Program-made: the position numbers and the translations under genes | Assembly (NCBI GenBank): GCA_017307755.1 | Contig: JAFKGQ010000018.1 | Location: 62,001-126,000, forward strand | Source: Chitinophagaceae bacterium | Lineage (GTDB): Bacteria; Bacteroidota; Bacteroidia; Chitinophagales; Chitinophagaceae | Reading direction: 5' to 3' | DNA: 64,000 nucleotides | Shown: positions 18,190-27,797 of the stretch, in pieces | How positions within the stretch are numbered: position 1 is the first letter of the stretch | Layout: every line of letters begins with the position of its first letter | The notes under the pieces: model-generated | The model's database searches: none | Told to the model about the DNA's origin: nothing | Seen by the model: only the letters and a program-made list of their open reading frames with translations

Positions 18190-19506
18190 TTAAGGCTGAA
18201 AAGGCTTGATGATCCACTGTGCACCAGCCTTGAACCCAACGGGACCGGGTTTGTCCCTCATCAACCCGCTGAGCCTGTAAAAATTGGCCAGCTGACGCGT
18301 GATCATCGTTTCACCCGCCCCCACCTCTATCAGTCTGTCTCCCTGGTCGGCCCCATAACCACCCAGTGCCGCCGACCGTACATCTGCGACATAGCCGGGC
18401 CAATTACCTCCGCTCCATGTATATCCAAAAAGAAAAGGCTTGACCTCGGCCAACTCCATCTTCTTCTTCCAATCCAACTGTAACTGAACGAACAGCTCCC
18501 CCGGACAAGCCGCCAGCACGATGTCGTTGTTAATGATGATGGTGTTGAGATACACGTTGTAATCCAGTTTTTTGTCAAACCTTCCGGTGAAATGTACAGA
18601 ATCTTCCATCCAGCGGATACCGGCGACGCCCCCTGCCGAAGGCGAAAGACTTTTCGCCAGCTTTACAGTCTGAAAAGCCAACAGCTCACCCGTCCTTTCC
18701 ATGGGTGCATAATCGGTCTGAAAAGGATCGTCCGGCCCCTTCCTGCGGGAGCTGATCTGCAACGATTCGATATTGCCGCCGGCCCCCTGGACAAAGAGAC
18801 AATTAACGCCATTGCCAAAGGCCTCTTCCACCTTCCGGCAAGCCACCCCGGGGTAGTCGGCGGAGACGGCATAGTTAAAACAGACAACATCGGCATGACA
18901 TGCGTAATTCATAATGACAACCCTGGGTTGTCCCTGCTCGTCGTCAACCCTGATAACACCTACTTCGGGATCCACAGGACCAAAAGGTATCCGTTCAGGA
19001 TTCTCGGAAGTATACTGCGCATCGGAGAACCAGGACTCCCGGGCATGTCCGTCTTCCCGGACGATAAGACGATTGAAACCCAATTGGGGAAAACTTCTAC
19101 GCCCCGCGGAGATCCGGGCGGGGAAAAGATGTTGTACGGCTTCGCCTACACTCTTTATGATCTGGTCCTCGTAAAAGATCGTGTAAGGATTGCCTTGCTG
19201 GAAAGCGCGTTTACCCCCTGATTGCGGCTCCGAGTGATTGTGAGAAGAACAGAGCATCAGCTGTGTAATGCCATATTTCTCCTTGCATGTCTTTACGATC
19301 CTTTCGCTGGTGAAGACGGCCAGGTCCACGGAGACAAACGCCAGCCTTTGTGCGCCGCCCTGTAACACCAGGCTGCGGGCATAGACGGAGTCATGGATGG
19401 GTTCATCGGTCTTTGGAGTGATGTTGACCTTGGCTGTACCTGCAAGCAACTGGGCTGAAAGATGTCCATAGCAAAGGACTGCCGTCAGAAAAAATAGGAG
19501 TCGCAT
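18190..19506 (-). CDS. Exported neutral/alkaline ceramidase-like hydrolase
   Basis: The 438-residue protein has a signal peptide (FFLTAVLCYGHLSAQ) followed by GTAKVNITPKTDEPIHDSVYARSLVL, the opening of the neutral/alkaline non-lysosomal ceramidase N-terminal domain. Probable zinc ligands lie in CSSHNHSEPQSGG (near residue 85) and MNYACHADVV (near 203), with QGAGGNIESL as a conserved loop. True ceramidases are longer (about 650-700 residues) with an extra C-terminal domain, absent here. This shorter class is common next to bacterial sugar genes and probably acts on other amides or esters. It begins 1 base after the large fused hydrolase, in the same operon. Confidence 0.8.
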   Translation of the reverse strand: MRLLFFLTAVLCYGHLSAQLLAGTAKVNITPKTDEPIHDSVYARSLVLQGGAQRLAFVSVDLAVFTSERIVKTCKEKYGITQLMLCSSHNHSEPQSGGKRAFQQGNPYTIFYEDQIIKSVGEAVQHLFPARISAGRRSFPQLGFNRLIVREDGHARESWFSDAQYTSENPERIPFGPVDPEVGVIRVDDEQGQPRVVIMNYACHADVVCFNYAVSADYPGVACRKVEEAFGNGVNCLFVQGAGGNIESLQISSRRKGPDDPFQTDYAPMERTGELLAFQTVKLAKSLSPSAGGVAGIRWMEDSVHFTGRFDKKLDYNVYLNTIIINNDIVLAACPGELFVQLQLDWKKKMELAEVKPFLFGYTWSGGNWPGYVADVRSAALGGYGADQGDRLIEVGAGETMITRQLANFYRLSGLMRDKPGPVGFKAGAQWIIKPFQP

Positions 19507-19507
19507 A

Positions 19508-22500
19508 CTAATGTTGATTGGCTGTGATAAAATCTATAATAGGAGTAATATCTTCGGGAAGCGCATCGAAATGTCCCGCACCCGCTTTTGTAAGGGCCTT
19601 TATATTCCCCCCTAATTGTCTGTACCTCTTCTCCACCTCCTGCGTGTTGGCGCTATACCATGGATCGAGACTGCCGCATACATGCAGGACGGGAACACCG
19701 GCCTTTGCCAACGTCCCTAAACTATCCGTCAGCGGCGCTTTTGCACGAAGACTGCGCAATACTGGGTTCTCAGTATAGATGCACGACACCTGGTCGGGAT
19801 GGGTCATAGCCCAATAATAGGCTTCTCCGCCTGCGGCGCCGATGCCTTCCAGGACAGGTTTTTTTGAAAAACCCAGACTTGTCAGCTGCCTGTAGATCTC
19901 ATCCCACTGTTCGCTCAACGACCCGGACTGTGCAGTCACAGGCGCAGCAACGATGTAAAACCCTTTGGCCAGCAGCGCCAGGTCCACCGGTTCTGTCGCA
20001 CGACCGGCGCGTTCAGCACGAAATACCCAGGGGTTGCCGGGCGCCGGTCTTTTAGGCACGATGACGGTCATACCCGTAATATCCAAATTGGATCCCGTAT
20101 TCACATCCCAACGATCGTAACAGTCCGTAAACATCGGCCCCCGACAGGTAGCATAAGTATCTTCAGGTTTTAAATATTGGTAGGTATTGGCATAGCTATA
20201 ATAATACGACTTGTCCCAGCTTACACCCGGAATGAGAGGCGGCACGGCTCCTTCAGGTTGTGTATTGCTTTCTACCCAGTCGGCGATGAGCTTTGGATCT
20301 CTCATGCTATGAGGATGATGACCGGGCCCTTCCTTGATCACTACGGAGATCCGGCCGCCCAGCTGATGATAAATGTCTTCCACCTTCAAAGTATGATCCC
20401 GCAAAAGGAAGTCATAGCTGCCGCAGACATGCAGCAAAGGCACATCATGACGGGCAAGCACATCCAGTCTGGCAAAGCTCTCCGGCCTGAGGGCGGGGTT
20501 GTCCGCATAGATACAGGACACTTTATCCGGGTGGGTAGTAGCCCACGCAAATTCATTGATCCCGCCCCTGCTCATACCGTTGAATGCAGGCCGTCTCGAT
20601 AATCCGTGCTTCCCGGTGAGAAATTCATACCAGGCTTCCCAATGCGGGTCAGGATCACACATGATAAAGGCAATATGATATCCTCGACGCAGCAGTTCCA
20701 CTTCCGACTGGGGTTCGTGGTCCCAGTAACAACCCCTCCAGGACCAGGGATTGCCCGGCGCCGCCTGTTTGGGAGCCACAACGATACATCTTATCTTTCC
20801 TTTTTCGGATGGCTTGGCCCCGTATCCCTCTTCCTTTGTTGCCTTGATGGGCGTGATGACATTCGTCTGTTCATCCATTTCAAAATCATACCTGTCATAA
20901 CCCTCATGCCAAGCGGACTTCTCTCCTGTGAAAGGCTGAGGTATATCCTTAATAATGACATCGGCCATACGTGAAGCAGGTGTCACAGTTAGCTCCGTCA
21001 ATTTCCCATGTACAACCTTACCCTGCACGGTGGTGCGATAAGGTGCATTGAGTTTAAAGTCCGCATCCCAATCCGCAGGCCATGCGGGCAGCAGCAATAT
21101 CTTACGTCCATCAGCTTGCAGCAGCATCTGCTGCAGACCATTCTCGCCATTGCCGCCATTGTCCTCATCGGGCATATAATCATGACCCGTGGCCCAGAAG
21201 GCGGGGAATTTTAACGAGGGTTCCTTACGGGTAAGATTGAATACCGTAAACTCCCTGGCTACATCTGCATATCCCAGCATCGCCGCCTGTATAGGGTCCT
21301 GCTCCCAGCAGCCCTTGTCCTTGAACTTCCGGTGAAGAAAGGTAGTACGTGCCAATTCTAACGCCGGCTTTTGCAGACCATATAGCCGGAAAGGGTATAC
21401 AGCGTATAATTCGGGATTTTCTTCATTAAAGCTTTTTGCCGTCTGTGGCCCCGTATAAGGCAGCAGGATAGGTTTGCCATCTGGGGTCGTACCCATGGGC
21501 AACGGCGGCAATTCCTCCAGCAGCCGCCGCCAGCCCTCGCGCTGGTCAGTACCGGCCAGACCATCCGGCAGGGCGATCATGCGGGGAAGCACCGCCTTCA
21601 ACGCTGCAATATCAGGAGCCGGATCATGCACTTTCCAGAACATCTCGATGGAATTATCCGGGTCCAGCAGCAATTTCGCCATGATGTCCCGCCCAAAATG
21701 CTGATCGAAAAACTGTATGCCCGCCGCCGCAATAGGCAGCAGGGTATGACGTGCAAACACCGTATCTCCCGTATACTCGAAATAATCCAGCATCATCATA
21801 CTGAGCTCGAGAATGGGTGTAAAATAATGGTTGGTATAATTGGCTTTTACCTCAGGCCCCATATAGGGCAAGCCCCCCCAGAAAGGGGTCGTCTCCTGGA
21901 AATAAGCCCCTTCATGATGATAATATTGCTTCACTAACGCTGCATTTCCAGGCAGCATTTTTAAATACATGTTGAATAAGGGCAGCATCATGTCGAAATC
22001 ACCTGCCTGAAGCCGGGGCCAATACATAGCGCGGGTGTTCTGAAACCAATATTGGCCGCCCCAGGCGCGGAAATCGCCGCTCACAACAAAAAGAGAGCCG
22101 TTGAACTTGATGGGATAAGCGCCTCTTCCCGCACAGGCGGTGATATAACGCTGAAGCACGTATCCTTGTGTCGCTGCCATTGCCTGTTCATCCCCATGGA
22201 TAAAGATCCAGCTGCGATGCCAGAATTGATCCCACCACGCGCGATGAGCCGTACGGGTCTGTTCAAGGCTAAACCGCCGGATAACCGCTATCTCTTGCTG
22301 AAGCCCAGCCTGCCAGACCGCCGGAGTGGCGGATACGGTCGTATAAGGATAGATGGAGATAAGTTTGTTGCCCGAAGCTACCGCTGACTGCAACGTCAAC
22401 AGGTCCTTTCGGTACATTCCCTGTCCTTCCATGACGGCGCCAAATATACGTCCAGCCAGGTGAGGGTCGGCGGTGCCGGCATTCTTATGGTACCAGGTGA

Positions 22501-23056
22501 GGGTCCCCGTCTTCCCGGGAAGGACAGTGTCACCCTGCCCCTGATGAAGACGCCAATTGTCCAGGCTGACCTTTACAGCCGTAGCCTGCGGGCTATTTAC
22601 CTCTACCCGGATGACAGGATGATTTGCGTCGACCCAAACCCGCAGGGTCGACGTCCCCTCTTTTATTAATATATCACCGTCGTGGAGCCGGAGTATCTGC
22701 CGGAAAGCGGCACCGTTTACCAGCGGAGAAGGGGTCAGCGACACCCGTATGGCGCCCAGTTTCATCAGGACGCCGCCCGTCTTCATCCAATCATCCCATT
22801 CGGGCCGGGTTTCCGCACCCCAGGCATCCGTCTTACTGATGTAAAAGACCAGGTCCCCATTCTTCTCCACCCATACATTGAGCCCGATGTCCCCATTGCC
22901 GGCAGGCATGGATGCCGCAGCCCCCTGGCCTGGCTCATCCCATATTACATTATAGGGATCCAACTGTTTATCGATGTTCTGTGCGGTAGCTGTCAGGGTC
23001 AGCGTTGTGAACGCGGCCATTACGTGGCAAACAATCATTCTTTTCATATACCGCAA
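19508..23056 (-). CDS. Exported DUF5703 glycosidase-like protein fused to two alpha/beta-hydrolase domains
   Basis: The 1182-residue exported protein joins three modules. The first, about residues 28-700, resembles DUF5703/GH95-like (alpha/alpha)6 enzymes, with YNVIWDEPGQGAAASMPAGN and WGGQYWFQNTRAMYW. Two alpha/beta-hydrolase domains follow, near 740-935 and 960-1180, about 40% alike by eye. Domain one has a complete triad: GMSRGG with Ser829, GSYD with Asp882 and PGHH with His913. Domain two keeps Asp1131 and His1162, but the nucleophile elbow reads GIGAAG, with Gly1073 in place of serine. The second domain is therefore expected to be catalytically dead, perhaps a binding module. The glycosidase-like part probably trims a decorated glycan, with the first hydrolase removing an ester. 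It starts an operon with the ceramidase-like, NTF2-like and GMC genes. Confidence 0.8.
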   Translation of the reverse strand: MRYMKRMIVCHVMAAFTTLTLTATAQNIDKQLDPYNVIWDEPGQGAAASMPAGNGDIGLNVWVEKNGDLVFYISKTDAWGAETRPEWDDWMKTGGVLMKLGAIRVSLTPSPLVNGAAFRQILRLHDGDILIKEGTSTLRVWVDANHPVIRVEVNSPQATAVKVSLDNWRLHQGQGDTVLPGKTGTLTWYHKNAGTADPHLAGRIFGAVMEGQGMYRKDLLTLQSAVASGNKLISIYPYTTVSATPAVWQAGLQQEIAVIRRFSLEQTRTAHRAWWDQFWHRSWIFIHGDEQAMAATQGYVLQRYITACAGRGAYPIKFNGSLFVVSGDFRAWGGQYWFQNTRAMYWPRLQAGDFDMMLPLFNMYLKMLPGNAALVKQYYHHEGAYFQETTPFWGGLPYMGPEVKANYTNHYFTPILELSMMMLDYFEYTGDTVFARHTLLPIAAAGIQFFDQHFGRDIMAKLLLDPDNSIEMFWKVHDPAPDIAALKAVLPRMIALPDGLAGTDQREGWRRLLEELPPLPMGTTPDGKPILLPYTGPQTAKSFNEENPELYAVYPFRLYGLQKPALELARTTFLHRKFKDKGCWEQDPIQAAMLGYADVAREFTVFNLTRKEPSLKFPAFWATGHDYMPDEDNGGNGENGLQQMLLQADGRKILLLPAWPADWDADFKLNAPYRTTVQGKVVHGKLTELTVTPASRMADVIIKDIPQPFTGEKSAWHEGYDRYDFEMDEQTNVITPIKATKEEGYGAKPSEKGKIRCIVVAPKQAAPGNPWSWRGCYWDHEPQSEVELLRRGYHIAFIMCDPDPHWEAWYEFLTGKHGLSRRPAFNGMSRGGINEFAWATTHPDKVSCIYADNPALRPESFARLDVLARHDVPLLHVCGSYDFLLRDHTLKVEDIYHQLGGRISVVIKEGPGHHPHSMRDPKLIADWVESNTQPEGAVPPLIPGVSWDKSYYYSYANTYQYLKPEDTYATCRGPMFTDCYDRWDVNTGSNLDITGMTVIVPKRPAPGNPWVFRAERAGRATEPVDLALLAKGFYIVAAPVTAQSGSLSEQWDEIYRQLTSLGFSKKPVLEGIGAAGGEAYYWAMTHPDQVSCIYTENPVLRSLRAKAPLTDSLGTLAKAGVPVLHVCGSLDPWYSANTQEVEKRYRQLGGNIKALTKAGAGHFDALPEDITPIIDFITANQH

Positions 23057-23145
23057 GAAAAGATATGGACATTAACCAGGACATTAACCAGCGATTAATT
23101 TCGGGGTAATTAAAAAAAATAGCTCAAATTCCTTTACTTTGTTGT

Positions 23146-24495
23146 ATGCAAAATCCCGTTGCCTGCCTGAGACGCAACCTGACCATGGTGTGTTGCGTTA
23201 CCTTATTTATCACAGCCTGCCAGGGCCCGAGCGATTACGACAAGCTGTTCAAGGACCCTCTCTTGTATTCCAACACCGTGCACGAGCTGAATACGGTGGT
23301 CATGGGGAATAATTTCGGACCTATCGTCGCCTCACGTAACTACCTCTATGCAGCCGTTGCGGGTTACGAAGTGATCGCAGCAGGTTATCCGGATAAATAT
23401 ATGTCATTGGCCGGCCAGTTGCACGGGCTGGCCCCCATACCAAAACCGGCAGCCGGAAAAAACATTGACTTTGAGCTGACGTCCCTGCTGGCATTCTGCA
23501 AACTGGGAGAGGCCGTCACCTTCCCGGAAGGTAGTATGAAGACCTACACGGACAGTTTGAAAAAAATGGCCCGGGAACATGGGATGCCGACGGATATATA
23601 TGAAAATTCCCTTACTTACGCAGATACGGTGGCTGCGGCTATCATGAAATGGAGTAAAAAGGACAGGTACCTGGAGACAAGGGGCGCTCCGGAATATACG
23701 GTAAAGGATTCTCCCGGACGCTGGGTTCCCACCCCTCCTGCCTATGCCTCCGCCATGGAACCTCATTGGAGCACCATCCGGTATGTAGCGATGGATAGCA
23801 TCGATCAGTTTATACCCCCACCCCCTTATACCTTTAATGTGACGGATAAGAAAAGTCCTTATTACAATGAGGTAAAGCTTATTCAAAATAAGGTGGACAG
23901 CCTGACCCGGGAGGAAACCTTTATTGCAGATTTTTGGGATGACAACCCCTTTAAGCTAAATGTGTCGGGGCACCTGATGTTCGGGACAAAAAAATTCTCA
24001 CCAGGTGGTCACTGGATGAGTATTGCGGGCATAGCGGCTGAAAAAGCAGGGGCGGATTTTCCTACCACGGTGACGGCTCACGCCAAGACTGCCATTGCAT
24101 TGTTCGACGCTTTTATCCAATGCTGGAACATAAAATACATCTATAATACGGCGCGGCCCGAAACGGTGATCAATAAATATTTCGATCCCAACTGGCGGCC
24201 CCATCTGCAGACACCGCCATTCCCGGAATACACTTGCGGACATTGCACCATTTCGGCTGCTGCAGCCGAAGCTCTTACCAGTATATTCGGAGAACATTTT
24301 TCTTACACGGATACGACGGAGTTGGAATTTGGCATCGACAAACGGTCCTTCCCCTCCTTCCGGGACGCAGCGATGGAAACAATGAACTCCCGTTTCTTTG
24401 GAGGCATCCATTTCCATTACAGTACCATCGCCAGCAACCGCATGGGGACGCAGATAGGCCGGCTGGTAGCTGACCGCCTCAAGATGAAAAAGTGA
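23146..24495 (+). CDS. Vanadium-dependent haloperoxidase/PAP2-like lipoprotein
   Basis: The 449-residue protein has a lipoprotein leader (CCVTLFITAC). The vanadate/phosphate pocket shared by vanadium haloperoxidases and PAP2 phosphatases appears as KYIYNTARPET, EYTCGHCTISAAAAEAL and SRFFGGIHFHYS in the usual order, giving the basic residue, the GH pair and the catalytic histidine. Bacteroidetes proteins of this type are usually phosphatase-like rather than proven haloperoxidases, so the reaction stays open. The predicted location is the envelope. It stands alone on the plus strand, divergent from the fused hydrolase operon across 89 bases. Confidence 0.85.
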   Translation: MQNPVACLRRNLTMVCCVTLFITACQGPSDYDKLFKDPLLYSNTVHELNTVVMGNNFGPIVASRNYLYAAVAGYEVIAAGYPDKYMSLAGQLHGLAPIPKPAAGKNIDFELTSLLAFCKLGEAVTFPEGSMKTYTDSLKKMAREHGMPTDIYENSLTYADTVAAAIMKWSKKDRYLETRGAPEYTVKDSPGRWVPTPPAYASAMEPHWSTIRYVAMDSIDQFIPPPPYTFNVTDKKSPYYNEVKLIQNKVDSLTREETFIADFWDDNPFKLNVSGHLMFGTKKFSPGGHWMSIAGIAAEKAGADFPTTVTAHAKTAIALFDAFIQCWNIKYIYNTARPETVINKYFDPNWRPHLQTPPFPEYTCGHCTISAAAAEALTSIFGEHFSYTDTTELEFGIDKRSFPSFRDAAMETMNSRFFGGIHFHYSTIASNRMGTQIGRLVADRLKMKK

Positions 24496-24525
24496 TATCA
24501 TCGGCTAAAAAACAGGGATCTTTTT

Positions 24526-25392
24526 ATGAAGGCCTCGCTAATCATGGACGCCGACATTGTGGGCAAAAAGAAAATATTTATCAAACGGTTTAGCAAGCCC
24601 TACTTCAGTCATCCTTTACACTTTCATCAATTCTGCGAACTGGTGTGGATAGAAAAAGGACATGGCAAGGTGATCATTGGTGACTACGTAGGTGATTTTT
24701 CAGAAGGAGAATTGATACTCGCAGGCGCCGGCCTGCCCCATCTATGGCGGTGTGATGATGTTTACTATAAAAAAAAGGGCCTGCTGACCCGGGCCATCTG
24801 TATCTATTTCCCAACAGGATTGATAGAGAGTCTGACAGATGATGAAAATATCCAGGCAGCCGACAGGGACCTGTTAAACAGGGCTCAGCGGGGTTTACGG
24901 TTCTTCGGGGAGACAAGGACGACGGTGATCCAGTTGATAAAAAAAGTCTCCGGCAGCAACGGCCTGGAACAGATGGCTAATTTTCTACAGATCATGGATA
25001 TCCTGCAGAAAACGCACGATTACCATTCCCTGGCAGGCGTGATCTACAAACACGCCAACAGCCCTTTCGATCTGGACCGATTTAACGAGGTCTATCAATT
25101 TCTGTTGAATAATTTTACCCATGACATCATGCTGGAAGAGGTGGCGCGCATCTGCAACCTGACGCCACCCGCATTCTGTCGCTATTTTAAAGCAAAGACG
25201 CAGAAAAATTTCAGCCGATTTCTCAACGAAATACGCATCGGTCACGCCTGCAAACTACTACAGGATGAAAAGGTGTCCATCAAAAATCTCTGCTATGAAT
25301 GTGGATATAACAACCCGGTGAATTTTTTCAAGTTCTTCAAACTGATCACCGGGATGACGCCAGGCGATTACCGGAAGGCCCTGCAAGGGTAG
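24526..25392 (+). CDS. AraC-family transcriptional regulator with N-terminal cupin
   Basis: The 288-residue regulator has an N-terminal cupin sensor (HPLHFHQFCELVWIEKGHG near residue 30, FSEGELILAGAGLPHLW near 65). A C-terminal AraC double helix-turn-helix follows (LNNFTHDIMLEEVARICNLT near 195, then IKNLCYECGYNNPVNFFKFF and ITGMTPGDYRK). The gene follows the haloperoxidase-like gene by 30 bases and converges with the GH95 fucosidase, overlapping its 3' end by 47 bases. It is a good candidate for the sugar-responsive activator of the neighbouring fucosidase or fused-hydrolase genes. Confidence 0.9.
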   Translation: MKASLIMDADIVGKKKIFIKRFSKPYFSHPLHFHQFCELVWIEKGHGKVIIGDYVGDFSEGELILAGAGLPHLWRCDDVYYKKKGLLTRAICIYFPTGLIESLTDDENIQAADRDLLNRAQRGLRFFGETRTTVIQLIKKVSGSNGLEQMANFLQIMDILQKTHDYHSLAGVIYKHANSPFDLDRFNEVYQFLLNNFTHDIMLEEVARICNLTPPAFCRYFKAKTQKNFSRFLNEIRIGHACKLLQDEKVSIKNLCYECGYNNPVNFFKFFKLITGMTPGDYRKALQG

Positions 25393-27715
25393 CGCTCATC
25401 ATCTCCTTTATTTCTCCATTGACCTTGACCCTTACCTTCCTGGGCATCGCCGAAGCAACACGGTAATGTATGATCTTCCCTTCAACCCATTCCATGTCAA
25501 CGGTGAAGTTGCCGCGAGCTTTCAGACCTGCTACCTTTCCAGAGGCTTTCCATGCATCAGGCAGGGCGGGCAGCAGCTCGATAAAACCCGCATGACTTTG
25601 AAGGAGCATCTCGGCAATACCGGCAGCAGCGCCAAAGTTACCGTCTATCTGAAAAGGAGGACCTGCCGACAGCAGATTGGGATAAACACCACCCCCTGCA
25701 CCGTAATTCATATCGGTTTTCAACGTAGATTTCATCATTTCAAGCAGCAGCTTATAGGCCCTGTTGCCATCGTGCAATCTTGCCCAAAACAGCAGCTTGT
25801 AGGCGATACTCCAGCTAGGCCCGTCATCCCCCCTCGCTTCCAGCGTCTTTTTACAGGCTTCCGCCAGATCAGGCGTTGTCTCGGGAGTGATAAGACAGGC
25901 TGGGTAAAGACCATACAAATGTGACACATGACGATGATGTGGTTCGGTTTCTTTGTAATCTTCCATCCATTCCATCAATCTGCCATCCGGAGCAATACGG
26001 CCGGAAGGAGGCAGCCTGGCCATGTTGACAGACAGCGTATCACGCAATTTTTGATCAACGCCAAGCAGCCGGGTCGCCGTGATAACATTACCAAACAGCT
26101 CCCGTATGATCTGGTTGTCGATGGTGGGGCCTATGCAAATGCTGGCATGACTGCCGTTAGGCAGGATAAACCAGTTTTCAGGAGATGAGGATGGTGCTGT
26201 CACCAGCCAGCCCGTTTTCGGGTCCGTGATGAGCATGCTGTTGTAGAATTGTGCAGAACCTTTCAGGATAGGATAAATGCTGGCCAGGTACTTTTTGTCA
26301 TTGGTAAAGGCATAATGTTCCCAGAGATTATTACAGAGCCAGCCGGAACCACATTTCGTCACACCCCACGACGCACTTTCACCGGGTTCCGTAAAACCCC
26401 AGATATTGGTGATGACATGGGCCACCCAGCCTTGAGCGTTATAATAGGCTTTAGCAGTCTTTTCACCATTCGGCACCATCCCGCGCACCAACTCTGCCAG
26501 GGGCAGGTTCAACTCGGAAAGATTGGAAACCTCCACAGGCCAATGGTTCATCTGTACGTTGATGTCCAGGTGATAGTCACCATTCCAGGGCGTCTGGATC
26601 TGGTTAGCCCATAAGCCCTGCAGATTGGGAGGTAGCAGCCCCACCCTTGTGCTGCTGATGCTGAGATAACGACCGAATTGATAGAATAGTGCCGGCAAGC
26701 CATTATCCCCCCCGGCGGCTTCGCGAAAAGCAACGATCCGCCGGTCCGTAGTCAGATTTGTGTCGGCAGACGGACCACCCAGCTGAAATCTTACCCGGTG
26801 AAAAAGCTTTTGATAATTGGCAATATGCTGTTGTTTCTGGACGGTATAGTCTTTCCTCTCCGCATCAGACATGATCTTTCGCACTTTTTCTTTATATGCG
26901 GCATTCTTCCAGTCCGTACCGGCTGACAAGTACACGATCACCTCCGTAGCCCCATGCACGCTAAGCGCATCCTTCTCAGCCCGTACTTCCCCTCCCTTTA
27001 GACGCACATCCACACAAGCCAGATATCTCATGCCCTTTCCATCGATGCCATTATCCAGTTGTCCCTGCATCTTCAATGTCCGGCCTTCCACCAGGACCAC
27101 CGCCCTCTCCGGACGATTCATCGTCAGACGTAGATTCAACTGTCCGGGTTTGTCTGCTTTTAGCCGGATAAATGCAGCGTCATCTCCAAAACTGGTAAAA
27201 TACTCGCGGGTGTATGTAACATCGCCTATACGGTAGCGACAGCGGGCGATGGCTTCATCCAGGGACAGCTCCCGCTGGTATTGAGTATAATTGGTGTCGG
27301 GATATTGAAAAGCGATATCCAGATTGCCCAGGGTTTGAAAACAACCCCAGTTCGCACCTGCCGACCCCTTCCCCTTGCAGATGAAGTTTTGGTCCACGAT
27401 CTTTTGAACTTCTTCATTCTTTCCTTCCAGCAACAATCTCCTGATCTCCGGCAGCCACTTATATGCGTCGTAATTATTGGCATCCTGAGGTGCGCCGGAC
27501 CAGAGCGTGATGTCATTCAATACGATATTTTCATGTAAGACACCTCCGTCCGGTGTCATACCCAGCCGGCCATTACCCAGCGGTAAGGTTTCTTCCCATT
27601 GATGGGCAGGCTGGTCATACAATGTTCTCAACAGCGGTTGTTGTCCATTAGTGACCCGGGCCTTAAACAAAAACAATACGACGGACAGGATAAAATATCT
27701 TTTTACCATTGGCAA
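25346..27715 (-). CDS. GH95-family alpha-L-fucosidase, exported
   Basis: The 789-residue secreted glycosidase of family GH95 releases alpha-1,2-linked L-fucose, with some members acting on galactose. A signal peptide (ILSVVLFLFKARVTNGQ) is followed by the family opening WEETLPLGNGRLGM. The (alpha/alpha)6 catalytic core shows YHLDINVQMNHWPVE (paired asparagines), TAPSSSPEN (general acid Glu) and QIDGNFGAAAGIAEM (Asp), matching the catalytic groups known for the Bifidobacterium enzyme. Length is normal. It lies far from the GH29 fucose operon at 55.8-64 kb, so the genome has at least two fucosidase loci here. The 3' end overlaps the AraC gene by 47 bases on the opposite strand. Confidence 0.93.
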   Translation of the reverse strand: MPMVKRYFILSVVLFLFKARVTNGQQPLLRTLYDQPAHQWEETLPLGNGRLGMTPDGGVLHENIVLNDITLWSGAPQDANNYDAYKWLPEIRRLLLEGKNEEVQKIVDQNFICKGKGSAGANWGCFQTLGNLDIAFQYPDTNYTQYQRELSLDEAIARCRYRIGDVTYTREYFTSFGDDAAFIRLKADKPGQLNLRLTMNRPERAVVLVEGRTLKMQGQLDNGIDGKGMRYLACVDVRLKGGEVRAEKDALSVHGATEVIVYLSAGTDWKNAAYKEKVRKIMSDAERKDYTVQKQQHIANYQKLFHRVRFQLGGPSADTNLTTDRRIVAFREAAGGDNGLPALFYQFGRYLSISSTRVGLLPPNLQGLWANQIQTPWNGDYHLDINVQMNHWPVEVSNLSELNLPLAELVRGMVPNGEKTAKAYYNAQGWVAHVITNIWGFTEPGESASWGVTKCGSGWLCNNLWEHYAFTNDKKYLASIYPILKGSAQFYNSMLITDPKTGWLVTAPSSSPENWFILPNGSHASICIGPTIDNQIIRELFGNVITATRLLGVDQKLRDTLSVNMARLPPSGRIAPDGRLMEWMEDYKETEPHHRHVSHLYGLYPACLITPETTPDLAEACKKTLEARGDDGPSWSIAYKLLFWARLHDGNRAYKLLLEMMKSTLKTDMNYGAGGGVYPNLLSAGPPFQIDGNFGAAAGIAEMLLQSHAGFIELLPALPDAWKASGKVAGLKARGNFTVDMEWVEGKIIHYRVASAMPRKVRVKVNGEIKEMMSATLAGPSGNRLASSR

Positions 27716-27733
27716 GTTTGATTATTACTTGAT

Positions 27734-27741
27734 CAAAAATA
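27734..27741 (-). promoter_or_regulatory. Possible -7 promoter element for the GH95 gene
   Basis: Read on the minus strand, TATTTTTG matches the Bacteroidetes TAnnTTTG element, 18 bases before the GH95 start codon. No good TTG is found 19-21 bases further upstream, so support is partial. Confidence 0.35.
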
Positions 27742-27797
27742 GGAGAAAGCATAGCTGTAGAAAATAGACAATCCTGTAAAAAGGATGGACTATAATA

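Noticed and set aside
23134..23141. TTACTTTG as a promoter of the haloperoxidase-like gene
   Set aside because: No TTG at the right distance upstream was found and the start codon follows too closely.
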